Source: Mycolicibacterium mageritense (GTDB taxonomy: Bacteria > Actinomycetota > Actinomycetes > Mycobacteriales > Mycobacteriaceae). Taken from it: a stretch of 64,000 nt of DNA. A program made the translations under genes and the position numbers. The stretch is taken from assembly GCF_010727475.1 (NCBI RefSeq), contig NZ_AP022567.1, positions 5,952,001 to 6,016,000 of the forward strand, read 5' to 3'. Below, in pieces: positions 8,866-17,886 of this stretch. How positions within the stretch are numbered: position 1 is the first letter of the stretch; each line of letters opens with the position of its first letter. The notes under the pieces are model-generated. The model saw nothing but the letters and a program-made list of their open reading frames with translations. It was not told where the DNA came from and searched no databases.

Positions 8866-10226
8866 GTGCGGCGTTCTGCGTCGTCGGCGGCGGCATCTCG
8901 GGCCTGGTTGCGGCGTACCGGCTGAGGATGGCGGTGGGACCGCACGCCGACATCACCTTGCTGGACCCGGCCGACCGGCTCGGCGGGATCCTGCGCACCG
9001 AGCGGGTGGGCGGACAGCCGCTCGACGTCGGTGCCGAGGCGTTCGTGGCCCGGCGGCCCGAAGTCCCGGCTCTGCTGGCCGAGCTGGGCCTGGCCGGACG
9101 GCGCATCGAGACCACGGGCGTGCGTCCGCTCATCTACAGCGGCGCGCGGCTGCACCCGATGCCGCAGGGCACGCTGCAGGGCATCCCCGCGCAGGCGTCG
9201 TCGCTGCTCGGCCTCGTCGACGACGCCACGGTCGCGCGCATCTTCGACGAGCGGGCCCGGCCGTTCAGTTGGCGCCCCGGCGCCGATCCGAGTGTCGCCG
9301 AGCTGGTCGGCGACCGGTTCGGCATCCAGGTCGTGCAGCGGTCGGTCGATCCGTTGCTCGCCGGCGTCTACGCCGGATCCGCCGCGACCATCGGGCTGCG
9401 GTCGGCTGCCCCGACACTGGCGGCCGCACTCGACCGCGGCGCCCGCAACCTCACCGATGCGGTCCGGGCAGCGCTGCCCCCACCGGCGCCGGGTTCGGTG
9501 TTCGGCGCGCTCGACGGCGGTTACGCGGTGCTGCTCGACGAACTGCACCGCCGCGCCGGCGTCAACTGGGTTCAGGTGGCCGCCGAGCGTGTCGACCGCA
9601 GCGGCCGCGGCTGGGAGGTGCTCGACGACGAGGGCACGCGCTGGCCGGCGGACGCGGTGGTGCTGGCCGTTCCCGCGCCCCGGCTGCCGAAACTCGTCGA
9701 GCACGTCGCCCCGCGCACCGCGGCCGCCGCCCGTCGCATCCCGGTCGCGTCGGCGGCCGTGGTGGCGCTCGCGCTGCCCGGCGGCACACCTCTTCCGCAA
9801 CAGTCGGGCGTCCTGGTGGCTTCGGGTGAACCGCGAAACCTGTTGAACGCCAAGGCGGTAACCCTGTCATCGCGGAAATGGGGGCGACGTGGCAACGTCG
9901 AGCTGGTGCGGTTGTCGTTCGGCCGATTCGGTGACGATCTGGCTCGCCAGACCGGCGATGACGACCTGCTGGCGTGGGCGGGCCGCGATCTGCACACGCT
10001 GTTCGGCGTCACGGTCGACCCCGTCGACTGCCACGTGCAGCGGTGGATCGACGCCATGCCGCAGTACGGGCCCGGGCACGCCGAACTGGTCGCGGAACTG
10101 CGGGCCGGGCTGCCGCCGACGCTCGCCGTGGCGGGCGGCTATCTCGACGGCATCGGGGTGCCGGCATGCGTGGGTGCGGCCGGACGCGCGGCCGCGGCAG
10201 TGCTGAATCCCGGTCGCCCACACTGA
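8862..10226 (+). CDS. hemY: coproporphyrinogen III oxidase (HemY/CgoX type)
   Basis: An FAD flavoprotein of 454 residues with the N-terminal dinucleotide-binding motif VVGGGISGLVAAYRL and the family motif ILRTERVGGQPLDVGAEAF. It has a C-terminal FAD-binding segment near VAGGYLDGIGVPACVGAA. Older annotation calls it protoporphyrinogen oxidase (hemG/hemY). In actinobacteria the pathway runs through coproporphyrin, so the product is most likely coproporphyrin III. The GTG start at 8862 overlaps the hemE stop. It is followed by chdC, 17 bp away, which supports the coproporphyrin route. The iron-inserting chelatase is not in this window. Confidence 0.93.
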   Translation: MSAAFCVVGGGISGLVAAYRLRMAVGPHADITLLDPADRLGGILRTERVGGQPLDVGAEAFVARRPEVPALLAELGLAGRRIETTGVRPLIYSGARLHPMPQGTLQGIPAQASSLLGLVDDATVARIFDERARPFSWRPGADPSVAELVGDRFGIQVVQRSVDPLLAGVYAGSAATIGLRSAAPTLAAALDRGARNLTDAVRAALPPPAPGSVFGALDGGYAVLLDELHRRAGVNWVQVAAERVDRSGRGWEVLDDEGTRWPADAVVLAVPAPRLPKLVEHVAPRTAAAARRIPVASAAVVALALPGGTPLPQQSGVLVASGEPRNLLNAKAVTLSSRKWGRRGNVELVRLSFGRFGDDLARQTGDDDLLAWAGRDLHTLFGVTVDPVDCHVQRWIDAMPQYGPGHAELVAELRAGLPPTLAVAGGYLDGIGVPACVGAAGRAAAAVLNPGRPH

Positions 10227-10243
10227 GGTGGCACGATAGGCGC

Positions 10244-10939
10244 ATGGCCAAGCTCGACTTCGACGCACTCAACTCCACCATCCGCTACCTGATGTTCTCG
10301 GTGTTCTCGGTGAGCCCCGGCGAACTGGGGGACGAGCGCGCCGACGTGATCGACGAGGCCGCGACGTTCCTCAAGCAGCAGGAGGAGCGCGGAGTCGTGG
10401 TCCGCGGTCTCTACGACGTCGCGGGCCTGCGTGCCGACGCCGACTTCATGATCTGGACGCACGCCGAGACCATCGAGGCACTGCAGGCCACGTACTCCGA
10501 CTTCCGGCGCACCACCGCGCTGGGCCGGGCGAGCGACCCGGTGTGGAGCAGCGTGGCGCTGCACCGGCCCGCGGAGTTCAACAAGAGCCACATCCCGGCG
10601 TTCCTGGCCGGTGAGGAGCCCGGCAACTACATCTGTGTCTACCCGTTCGTCCGGTCGTACGAGTGGTACCTGCTGCCCGACGAGGAGCGCCGCCGCATGC
10701 TCTCCGAGCACGGCATGGCCGCGCGCGGGTACAAGGATGTGCGGGCCAACACCGTGCCGGCGTTCGCGCTCGGCGACTACGAGTGGATCCTCGCGTTCGA
10801 GGCGCCCGAGCTGCACCGCATCGTCGACCTCATGCGCGACCTGCGCGCGACCGACGCGCGCAGGCACACCCGTGAGGAGACCCCGTTCTTCACCGGTCCG
10901 CGCGTCAGCATCGAGAACCTCGTCGCCAAGCTGCCGTAG
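10244..10939 (+). CDS. chdC: coproheme decarboxylase (HemQ/ChdC)
   Basis: ChdC uses peroxide to decarboxylate two propionates of coproheme, giving haem b, the last step of the coproporphyrin-dependent pathway. The 231-residue chlorite-dismutase-fold protein has YPFVRSYEWYLLPDEERRRMLSEHGMAARGYKDV, where the EHG histidine is the expected proximal haem ligand and the tyrosines of SYEWY sit near the expected radical site. I take the ATG at 10244; upstream frame is inside hemY. hemE-hemY-chdC form one operon. Rv2676c equivalent. Confidence 0.94.
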   Translation: MAKLDFDALNSTIRYLMFSVFSVSPGELGDERADVIDEAATFLKQQEERGVVVRGLYDVAGLRADADFMIWTHAETIEALQATYSDFRRTTALGRASDPVWSSVALHRPAEFNKSHIPAFLAGEEPGNYICVYPFVRSYEWYLLPDEERRRMLSEHGMAARGYKDVRANTVPAFALGDYEWILAFEAPELHRIVDLMRDLRATDARRHTREETPFFTGPRVSIENLVAKLP

Positions 10940-10949
10940 CGCTTTCCCC

Positions 10950-11009
10950 CCGAGCAGACGTGCAGGTACCCCGAATCGCGCGTTTTGGGGTACCTACACG
11001 TCTGCTCGG
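10950..11009. repeat. long hairpin with CGAGCAGACG borders (REP-like)
   Basis: Two 23-nt arms (10950-10972 and 10987-11009) are inverted copies with a single mismatch, around a 14-nt loop. The outer ends read CGAGCAGACG and CGTCTGCTCG. It follows chdC by 10 bp and precedes the methyltransferase by 47 bp. There is no T-run, so it is either a mycobacterial-style terminator or, more likely from the recurrent CGAGCAGACG border I remember from other mycobacterial intergenic hairpins, a dispersed REP-like element. Confidence 0.75.
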
Positions 11010-11056
11010 CATGGGGTTGACCAGGGAATTTAGTTAGCGGGTCTACCCTCGCGGAC

Positions 11057-11800
11057 ATGACTGCTCCGCAAGAATCCGATCGCTTCGAAGAGATGTACCG
11101 CGACGAGCGGACGGCACACGGATTGCCTGCCGCCACACCGTGGGACATCGGTGGCCCGCAACCCGTCGTGCAGCAGCTCGTCGCGCTCGGCGCCGTCAAG
11201 GGCGAAGTCCTCGACCCCGGCACCGGACCCGGCCACCATGCCATCCACTACGCGTCAAAAGGGTTGTCGGCCACCGGGATCGACGCATCGCCCGCAGCCA
11301 TCGAACGTGCGACGCAGAATGCGCGGAAGGCCGGAGTGACGGTCGACTTCCAGGTGGCCGACGCGACCAGGCTGGACGGGCTGGAGGACCGGTTCGACAC
11401 CGTGGTCGACACCGCGTTCTACCACGTCTTCACTGATGAGCCCGAGCTGCAGAAGTCGTACGTACGGGCCCTGCACCGCGCGACCAAACCCGGTGCGCGG
11501 CTGTACATGTACGAGTTCGGCGCGCACAACGTCAACGGGTTCAAGATGCCGCGATCGCTCAGCGCCGACGACTTCCGCCAGGTGCTTCCCGACGCCGGGT
11601 GGGAGATCACCTATCTCGGCACGACCACCTACCAGGGCAACATCAGTGTCGAGGTGTTCGAGATGATGGCCGCGCGCAACCCCGACATGGCCGAGGACAT
11701 GGGTCCGCTGCTCGAGCGGCTGCGCGTGATCGAACCGTGGCTGGTCGACGGCCGGGTGCACATGCCGTTCTGGGAGGTGCACGCCACCCGTGTCGACTGA
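11057..11800 (+). CDS. class I SAM-dependent methyltransferase
   Basis: A 247-residue methyltransferase with motif I VLDPGTGPGHHA near residue 57, then ATGIDASPAAIERA (acidic residue binding the SAM ribose) and FDTVVDTAFYHVF (motif IV region). The overall plan resembles thiopurine-methyltransferase-like proteins of mycobacteria (Rv2675c equivalent). Substrate unknown. The ATG has no strong ribosome site nearby. It is transcribed away from chdC past the hairpin and is convergent with msrB. Confidence 0.85.
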   Translation: MTAPQESDRFEEMYRDERTAHGLPAATPWDIGGPQPVVQQLVALGAVKGEVLDPGTGPGHHAIHYASKGLSATGIDASPAAIERATQNARKAGVTVDFQVADATRLDGLEDRFDTVVDTAFYHVFTDEPELQKSYVRALHRATKPGARLYMYEFGAHNVNGFKMPRSLSADDFRQVLPDAGWEITYLGTTTYQGNISVEVFEMMAARNPDMAEDMGPLLERLRVIEPWLVDGRVHMPFWEVHATRVD

Positions 11801-11809
11801 CGCCCGGCA

Positions 11810-12226
11810 TCAGGCGGTCTTGGGCACCAGCTTCAGCGATATGGAGTTGATGCAGTACCGCTGGTCGGTTGGGGTGGGGTAGCCCTCACCTTCGAACACG
11901 TGGCCCAGGTGGCTGTGGCAGTTGGCGCACAGCACCTCGACGCGGCGCATGCCCAGCGAGTTGTCGGACCGCAGGATCACCGCGTCGGAGTTGGCCGGGT
12001 CGAAGAAGGACGGCCAGCCGCAGTGTGATTCGAACTTCTCGGTGCTGCGGAACAATTCGGCGCCGCAGGCCCGGCACTCGTACACGCCTTCGGTCTTGGT
12101 GTCGGTGTACTCACCGGTGAAGGGCCGTTCGGTGCCGGCCCGCCGCAGTACCGCGAATTCCTCGGGGGTCAGCTTCTCGCGCCACTGGTCATCGGTCAGT
12201 TGCAGCTTGGGACCGTCGGTCGTCAT
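11810..12226 (-). CDS. msrB: peptide methionine (R)-S-oxide reductase
   Basis: MsrB reduces the R epimer of methionine sulfoxide in proteins, using thioredoxin. The 138-residue protein has two zinc CxxC pairs (CRAC and CANC), the FESHCGWPSFFD stretch and the catalytic cysteine in RYCINSISLKL. The ATG overlaps the stop of the upstream desaturase-like gene as ATGA, so the two are translated together. Rv2674 equivalent. Confidence 0.96.
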   Translation of the reverse strand: MTTDGPKLQLTDDQWREKLTPEEFAVLRRAGTERPFTGEYTDTKTEGVYECRACGAELFRSTEKFESHCGWPSFFDPANSDAVILRSDNSLGMRRVEVLCANCHSHLGHVFEGEGYPTPTDQRYCINSISLKLVPKTA

Positions 12227-13173
12227 GTCTCCAAATTACGTGCCGGCGCACGGTGGGCGCCAGGCTTGATCCCGGCAAGGTTGCATCCGCCACGGGCCCG
12301 GAACGGCTCGGCCAGTTGGTCCAGGTAGCCGGTGGGATAGTGCGGTTTGGCCGCCATTCCCAGGTCGTCGCTGCTGAACCTGCGTCGCGGGTCATACGAG
12401 TAGGTGCGATACAGGTGGTCCCAGATCAGGGTGAACAGCCCGAAGTTCACGTCGCCGATGCCGGCCCACTTGAGGTGGTGGAAACGGTGGCCTTCGTTGA
12501 GCGCAAGCACCGATCGCAGCGGGCCGACGTGATAGTCGACGTTGGCGTGCTGCAACAGCAGCTGGACCGCGACGCAGACCGACAGCGCCGCAGCCACCTC
12601 GACCGGTATGCCGAGAACGATCAGCGGCAGCACGCCGCCGGCCATCTCGATGGTCTGGTGTAGCGGATGCTTCATGAGGCCGTTGAAGCCGTAGAACCGG
12701 CGGACGCTGTGGTGAACGGCATGCAGGCGCCAGAGCCAGCCGACCTTGTGGCTGGCCAAATGGATGGTGGTGATGCCGAAATCAGCTACCAATACTGCGA
12801 TCAACAGCTGGATCACGAACGGCAGGGATTCAGGCCACCAACTCGGAAACGGCGTCACCGCGGCGAGCAGCGGGATGACCGCCACACTCGAAAGCACGAG
12901 GGTTTCATTGACGAGTGCATGGGCGGTGTCGCGTCCGGCATCGTCCAGTGGGGTGTTCCAGTCGGTCCGGTAGGGCAACACCCGTTCGGCGGCGAACGAA
13001 CAGCCGACGGCGATTGCGATGAGTACCACCAGCCATAGTTTCGAGGCGCCGTGGGCTGCCAGATACGCGGCCAGACCGTTGATCCCGAGCAGCATGAACG
13101 GTATGTAGCCGTAACGGACGGCGTTTCGTATTGCGATAGTCACCGCAATACCGTCGCGCACGGTGGTGCGCAT
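12223..13173 (-). CDS. sterol desaturase / fatty acid hydroxylase family membrane protein
   Basis: A 316-residue membrane protein with at least four hydrophobic segments and the di-iron histidine clusters of the fatty acid hydroxylase superfamily: HLASH, HAVHH, HANVDYH and HRFHH. It should hydroxylate or desaturate a lipid at the cytoplasmic membrane; the substrate is not predictable. I chose the ATG at 13173 because upstream frame runs into the regulator gene. That ATG lacks a good ribosome site. It lies 38 bp after the AraC regulator gene and is coupled by ATGA overlap to msrB, so the three look like one operon. Confidence 0.82.
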   Translation of the reverse strand: MRTTVRDGIAVTIAIRNAVRYGYIPFMLLGINGLAAYLAAHGASKLWLVVLIAIAVGCSFAAERVLPYRTDWNTPLDDAGRDTAHALVNETLVLSSVAVIPLLAAVTPFPSWWPESLPFVIQLLIAVLVADFGITTIHLASHKVGWLWRLHAVHHSVRRFYGFNGLMKHPLHQTIEMAGGVLPLIVLGIPVEVAAALSVCVAVQLLLQHANVDYHVGPLRSVLALNEGHRFHHLKWAGIGDVNFGLFTLIWDHLYRTYSYDPRRRFSSDDLGMAAKPHYPTGYLDQLAEPFRARGGCNLAGIKPGAHRAPARNLET

Positions 13174-13211
13174 GCACTTGTACGGATCGATCGTCTTTCC
13201 CGGGTACCTCG

Positions 13212-13964
13212 CTACGCCCACACCAGGTCTCGGCTCGCGGCACTCGGAGAAAGGCCGAACATCTCGTGGCAGACGCGGTTGGCGTGTGCGCTGTCGGTGA
13301 ACCCCGCCGCGTGGGCGGCATCGGTGAGGGACGCGCCGTCCCGCACGGCTTCCACCGCACAGCGCAGTCGGGCCCACCGCACATACGTCGGGAACGACTG
13401 CCCCACTTGTTCGTTGAACAGCCGCCCGAGCCGGCTCGGGGACAGTGCCACGCGCTCGGCGATGTCGGTGAGGCGGACCGGGGCGGGCAGTACGTAGGGG
13501 ATCAGTTCGACGGCCGCGAGCACGCTCGGGTGCCACGTGTCCGCAGTCGGCCGGGTGTATCCGGCCGGTGGTGCCGCCAACAGCTCGTCGAGCAGCCGGG
13601 CAGGCGGCAGCGGGGTTGTCCAGCAGGGCAGTTCGTCGCCTGCCGCCACCCAGTCGGCGACGTCGTCGCTGCCGGCCCCGGTTCTGCTGAACGCGCTCGG
13701 GTCGAGAAAGATCAGCACACCCGTGGTGGGGGCGAGGATGCGGATGGCATGGTCATGTCCCGACGGGATGATCGCGGCCGACGTGACGGCGCGGCGCCCG
13801 CGCGCGTCGGTCAGTTCGAACGAACCGGTCCATGCCCGCACCGCCTGGGTGGCCACGTGGTGATGTGGTTGTGCGTCGGACAGCGTGCCGGTGTAACACA
13901 GTGCGCCTGCGACGACCGCCAGTGCGCCCGACCACGGGGCGCTGCGATTCTCGGTCACCCGCAC
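13212..13964 (-). CDS. AraC-family transcriptional regulator
   Basis: A 250-residue regulator with an N-terminal cupin-like sensory region containing QPHHHVATQAVRAW and a C-terminal double helix-turn-helix, LTDIAERVALSPSRLGRLFNEQVGQSFPTYVRWARLRCA, then SLTDAAHAAGFTDSAHANRVCHEMFGLSPS. It is first in a leftward run with the desaturase-like gene and msrB, and probably controls them. The ligand is unknown. Confidence 0.88.
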   Translation of the reverse strand: MRVTENRSAPWSGALAVVAGALCYTGTLSDAQPHHHVATQAVRAWTGSFELTDARGRRAVTSAAIIPSGHDHAIRILAPTTGVLIFLDPSAFSRTGAGSDDVADWVAAGDELPCWTTPLPPARLLDELLAAPPAGYTRPTADTWHPSVLAAVELIPYVLPAPVRLTDIAERVALSPSRLGRLFNEQVGQSFPTYVRWARLRCAVEAVRDGASLTDAAHAAGFTDSAHANRVCHEMFGLSPSAASRDLVWA

Positions 13965-14014
13965 AACCTCTCATACGACCGATCTGTACAAGCCGGGCTC
14001 GCCGCCGACCGGCG

Positions 14015-14170
14015 ATGTCCCAGATCGAGCGCGCGGTCCACCGGCTCGACCGATCCCCGTTCCGGCTGATCGATCCCGACGAACTCGTCGATGTGTGCAG
14101 GCAGTACGGACTGGCGGTGCAGACCCGGACCCGGCTGGCCGGCCAGGTCATGCAGTTCAGCTCACGCTGA
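14015..14170 (+). CDS. small hypothetical protein (51 aa)
   Basis: A short frame (MSQIERAVHRLDRSPFRLID...) in the gap between the AraC gene and aftC, ending 9 bp into the aftC 3' end on the other strand. The composition (DELVDVCRQYGLAV) looks protein-like rather than a GC artefact, but there is no clear ribosome site and no recognised family. No function proposed. Confidence 0.35.
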   Translation: MSQIERAVHRLDRSPFRLIDPDELVDVCRQYGLAVQTRTRLAGQVMQFSSR

Positions 14171-15454
14171 CGCGGTTTCGCGTGGGCGGCTCAGCCACAC
14201 CGGATCGATGCCGTCGGCGAGCCGGTCCTCGGACTTGGCCTCGAGATAGCGGAAGTACAGCACGCAGAACACCACCACGAGCATGAGCGACCAACCGTAG
14301 GTGATCTTCATGTACTCCAGGAACCGCCCCGTGGTGGGCCAGTGCCCGAGCAGCCAGCGGTCCATGGTCATGAACCCGTAGATCGCCAACCAGGCCGGCC
14401 AGTTGCGGATCACCGAGTTGGGCAGCACCACCGTCATCAGAAACGGGAACAGCATCATCGAGTAGTAACCCTGGCCGAGCGACAGCACCAGGAACGACGC
14501 GATCAGCAGCACGCCCGACGACGTCAGCATCCAGAACAGCGGGTCGCGCACCCGGTAGTACCGGTACAGCAGCCACAGGCTGGCGACGGCCAACGCCAGG
14601 AACACGATGCGCAGCAACAGGATCAGCCACATCGGCAGGCCGTAGTAGATGCCGTTGCCCAGGATCGAGCTGTTGAAGTAGTCCCGCGTGGAGAAGATGT
14701 AGGGCACGGTGTTGCGGATGAAGCCCATCGGGTCGGCGACCAGGAACCAGCCGACCCCGTTGAACGCCAGCGGCACGCCGAAGGCGGTGATGAACGTGTA
14801 GTACTGCCGGTTGAGCAGCGGCAGCAGCAACAGCGGCGCCAGTGACGGTTTGATCACCAGCGTCAGGCCGATCGCCACGCCTGCGAGCAGTTCGTTGCGG
14901 GCACCGCCGGCCAGGGCCCACCGGAAGAACAGCACACCGCACAGCAGGATGCAGCCGTTGATGTTGGTGAACACCAGGGTGTTGGTCACCGATTCGGTGC
15001 AGAACATCGCCAGCAGCAACGCGGGCATGGCCACCGAGGCGAACGAGAACTTGAACAGCCGTACCAGGAAATAGGCCGCCAGGATGATCGCGACGGTGTT
15101 GAAGAAGATGAACCAGTACCGCGACGCGTCGACCGGCAGGTAGCCGAACGGCGCGAGCAGCAGGGTGCCGCCCGGCGAGTACAGGTAGTGCGGGTCGACG
15201 TAGTCGAAGTGCTCGTTGTAGATGTCGAGGCCGAGCTTGAAGTTGATGACCGCGCGGTACACCGGCCCGAAGTCGTCGGTGATGTAGCCGTTGGTGGCCA
15301 GTACGTAGCTGCGGTGAATGACCGACAAGATCGCGACCGGCCACAGCACCGACCGCAGCACCGTGGCGGTGCTGGGCGCAGAGGTGCGTGGACGGAATGC
15401 GTTCATGAGAGCACTACTGAGGGATCCTGCTGCCGCCACCAGCGAACCGTACAC
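14162..15454 (-). CDS. aftC: alpha-(1->3)-arabinofuranosyltransferase AftC
   Basis: A GT87/GT-C membrane glycosyltransferase of 430 residues with about ten membrane helices. It adds the alpha-1,3 branch arabinofuranose to arabinan of arabinogalactan and LAM, taking decaprenylphosphoryl-arabinose on the periplasmic side. The catalytic aspartates are in the first loop, NGYITDDFGPVYRAV, and the protein matches my recollection of Rv2673 over long stretches (FDYVDPHYLYSPGGTLL, RDYFNSSILGNG, KITYGWSL). I take the start MYGSLV at 15454 because the M. tuberculosis protein begins MYGALV. It is the last gene of a tight ribD-like - lipoprotein - aftC operon. Confidence 0.93.
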   Translation of the reverse strand: MYGSLVAAAGSLSSALMNAFRPRTSAPSTATVLRSVLWPVAILSVIHRSYVLATNGYITDDFGPVYRAVINFKLGLDIYNEHFDYVDPHYLYSPGGTLLLAPFGYLPVDASRYWFIFFNTVAIILAAYFLVRLFKFSFASVAMPALLLAMFCTESVTNTLVFTNINGCILLCGVLFFRWALAGGARNELLAGVAIGLTLVIKPSLAPLLLLPLLNRQYYTFITAFGVPLAFNGVGWFLVADPMGFIRNTVPYIFSTRDYFNSSILGNGIYYGLPMWLILLLRIVFLALAVASLWLLYRYYRVRDPLFWMLTSSGVLLIASFLVLSLGQGYYSMMLFPFLMTVVLPNSVIRNWPAWLAIYGFMTMDRWLLGHWPTTGRFLEYMKITYGWSLMLVVVFCVLYFRYLEAKSEDRLADGIDPVWLSRPRETASA

Positions 15455-15475
15455 CGACGCGACTGTGGCACCGCG

Positions 15476-17053
15476 TCAGGCAGGACAGAACGTGTCGGTC
15501 TCCGGCGGCTTGCCGCTGTCGATGTAGGAGGTCATGGGCGGCAACGCGCACGGCGTGTAGATGCTGGCGCCGTGGCCGATGCCCTGCCACATGACCCGCC
15601 GGTTGGCCGCGCCGGCGTTGATGATGGTCGCGGCGACCGCGCCGGTGCCCTCGTTGCCCACGATCGGATCGTTCTGCACGCCGAGCAGCAGCACCGGAAC
15701 CTTGAGATCCTTGGGATCCTCGGGGGCCTTGCCGCTGGGCCAGTTGAGGCATTTGACCAGGTCGAGCGCACCGACGGCGCCGAACTGGGGATAGAGCTTG
15801 CCCCACTCCACCACGAGCTGGCGGACCCGGTCGGGGGTCGGCCGGTTCAACGCGTCACTGCAGCTGTTGACGAACTGGCCGTCGGTCTGGCGCAGCGAGT
15901 CCGCCTGGGTGATCAGGGTGTTGATCGGCGTGGCATCGCCGGACCGGGCTGCGGCGAGCGCGGCCGCCAGGTCGTTGGTCGCGCCGATGCGGTCGCCGCG
16001 CGGGAAGCCCAGGGCGGTGACGATCGCATTGGTCAACGTCGCGACCGACGCGCCACCGGGGCCGCGGCCGGCCCGGGCGTCGGACAGCAGCGAATCGACG
16101 GCTCCCTTCGGGTCGGGTGCCAGCGGGCAGTTGATGGCGATGCACTGCGCGGCGAACGCGTCCAGCGAGGCCTGCTGACCCTTGATGCGCTGTTCGGCGG
16201 CGGCCTCGGCGCCGATCGCCAGGGGTAGTGGGGAATCGAGGATCAGCCGCGAGACCTTGTTCGGATGCGAACCGGCGTACGCCAGCGCCACCTGGGCGCC
16301 GTTCCCGACGCCGAGGAGTGCCAGCGCGGGGACGTCCCATGTGCTGCGCAGGCGCTCGAGATCCTCGGCGGCGTGCGCGTTGTCATAGGCCGAATCGCCG
16401 GGCGCGATGGTGTCGGTGCAGCTCGTCGTGGCGGTCATGGTGACGGCGCCGAGATTGGCGACCGGATCGTCGCCGGCCTGGAACTGCGCTTGTTCCAGCA
16501 TTTCCTGGCGGTCGTAGATGTCGCGGCAGTCCAGGGCGTCCGACAGGCCGATGCCGCGGCGGTCGACCGCGACGACCGGATGTGTCTTGAGGATGTCGGT
16601 GCCGGACCGGGACAGCCATTCGGGCAGCTGTACCGACGACGGCAGGTCCGAGCCGGTGGTCATCACGAGCGGACCGGCGTCGGCGGGGGTCTGCGGGGAC
16701 CGGGCCCGCACCACGCCGATGTTGAGTGTTCCGTTGGCGCCGTCGATGGGGTCGAGGTCGGCGTCGTAGGTCGCGCAGTCCAGGGTGATGCCCGGCACGG
16801 GTGTCACCGAGGCTTCGCCGAACAGCCGTGCCGTGCAGTCCGACCAGGACAGGTCGTTCTTGGGCGCTTCGATGGGCGGGGGACCGGCAGGCGCCGCGGA
16901 CGTGGTCTCGGGCTGGCCCTGCGGACGTGCGCCCGAATCGGTGGCGTACTTGGGGTCTGCGGCGAAGATGGGTGCGCACGCGGTGACGAGTGCCAGTGAC
17001 ATCACAGGCACGACAGTCCACGCTCTGAGAGCCCTCACCGGCTGACGACGCAT
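15476..17053 (-). CDS. lipoprotein, TAP-like alpha/beta hydrolase fold (nucleophile Ser apparently missing)
   Basis: A 525-residue exported protein (Rv2672 equivalent). The signal peptide ends in the lipobox LVTAC, so it should be a membrane-anchored lipoprotein. The hydrolase fold is clear (VVAVDRRGIGLSD; VSRLILDSPLPLAIG; a C-terminal TAP-like domain with WQGIGHGASIY). At the nucleophile elbow the sequence is LLGVGNGAQVALAYAG, so the usual G-x-S-x-G reads G-V-G-N-G. The codon there is GGG on the coding strand, so it is not a one-base misreading of a serine codon that I can see. Four or more cysteines suggest disulfides. 22 bp lie between it and the ribD-like gene. Confidence 0.85.
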   Translation of the reverse strand: MRRQPVRALRAWTVVPVMSLALVTACAPIFAADPKYATDSGARPQGQPETTSAAPAGPPPIEAPKNDLSWSDCTARLFGEASVTPVPGITLDCATYDADLDPIDGANGTLNIGVVRARSPQTPADAGPLVMTTGSDLPSSVQLPEWLSRSGTDILKTHPVVAVDRRGIGLSDALDCRDIYDRQEMLEQAQFQAGDDPVANLGAVTMTATTSCTDTIAPGDSAYDNAHAAEDLERLRSTWDVPALALLGVGNGAQVALAYAGSHPNKVSRLILDSPLPLAIGAEAAAEQRIKGQQASLDAFAAQCIAINCPLAPDPKGAVDSLLSDARAGRGPGGASVATLTNAIVTALGFPRGDRIGATNDLAAALAAARSGDATPINTLITQADSLRQTDGQFVNSCSDALNRPTPDRVRQLVVEWGKLYPQFGAVGALDLVKCLNWPSGKAPEDPKDLKVPVLLLGVQNDPIVGNEGTGAVAATIINAGAANRRVMWQGIGHGASIYTPCALPPMTSYIDSGKPPETDTFCPA

Positions 17054-17075
17054 GCAGACCACAGTAGCGACAGCG

Positions 17076-17852
17076 TCACGACTGGCCGCGAACGTAACGT
17101 GTGTACAGGTAGCCCTCGTGGTCGGTGAGCAGATGCGCCGGCCGCATCTGGGCGTGCACCTGGCCGGGTCCGGTCGCGATGCGGCGCGCGACGCCGCCGA
17201 TGAGCATCGGTGCGACCGTAAGGCACAACTCATCGAGCAGGTTGTCTTCGATCAGCGTGCTCAGCAGCTGCGGGCCGCCCTCGGTGAGAACCCGAAACAT
17301 CTTGCGTTCAGCCAGGATTCGCAGCGCAACCGCGGGCTCGACCCGGCTCGGGTCGGAGCCTGAGGCGTCGATCACCTCTGCGACGGCGCCCAGCCGGTGC
17401 CGCGCGTCGGCGACCGTGTTGGTGCACGTCAGGATCAGCGGGGCCACCTCGGTGCGGGTGAAGAACTTGGCGTCGTGGTCGAGGTTGGCCGACGCGGTGA
17501 TCACGGCGATCGGCGGCACCTCGGCCTGGCCGCGCCGTTGCCGCGCCTGCCGTTGCGCGATGGAGAACTGGGCGCCCGAATAGTTCTCGATGCGGACCGT
17601 GGCCGCGCCCATCAGGATCACATCGGCGGCCTCGCGCATGAGGTGGAACAGGGCGCGGTCGCCCGGTCCGGCCAGCCCGCCGGACTTGCCGTCGGACGTG
17701 GCGCCGCCGTCGAGGCTCGCGATCATGTTGCCGCGGACCCAGCAGCGCTGCAGGTTCTCGGGGTAGGCGTAGAGCTCGCGCATGCGGCTGTCGTCGGCGG
17801 TGTCGACCGGTCCCAACACTGTGAGCTGTGTCCCAGCGGAGTCATCGGGCAT
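17076..17852 (-). CDS. RibD C-terminal-like pyrimidine reductase / dihydrofolate-reductase-like protein
   Basis: A 258-residue NADPH-dependent reductase of the RibD reductase family (Rv2671 equivalent). Typical segments are NMIASLDGGATSDGKSGGLAGPGDRALFHLMREAADVILMGAATVR and VLTEGGPQLLSTLIEDNLLDELCLTVAPMLIGG. Classical role: reducing the ribosylamino-pyrimidine in riboflavin synthesis. The M. tuberculosis homologue has been reported, as I recall, to reduce dihydrofolate and to give p-aminosalicylate resistance when overexpressed. It heads the operon with the lipoprotein and aftC and is divergent from the AFG1/ZapE-like ATPase gene (34 bp apart). Confidence 0.87.
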   Translation of the reverse strand: MPDDSAGTQLTVLGPVDTADDSRMRELYAYPENLQRCWVRGNMIASLDGGATSDGKSGGLAGPGDRALFHLMREAADVILMGAATVRIENYSGAQFSIAQRQARQRRGQAEVPPIAVITASANLDHDAKFFTRTEVAPLILTCTNTVADARHRLGAVAEVIDASGSDPSRVEPAVALRILAERKMFRVLTEGGPQLLSTLIEDNLLDELCLTVAPMLIGGVARRIATGPGQVHAQMRPAHLLTDHEGYLYTRYVRGQS

Positions 17853-17886
17853 AAAGAAAATTTGAGCACGTCGCTACGCTGCCTGC

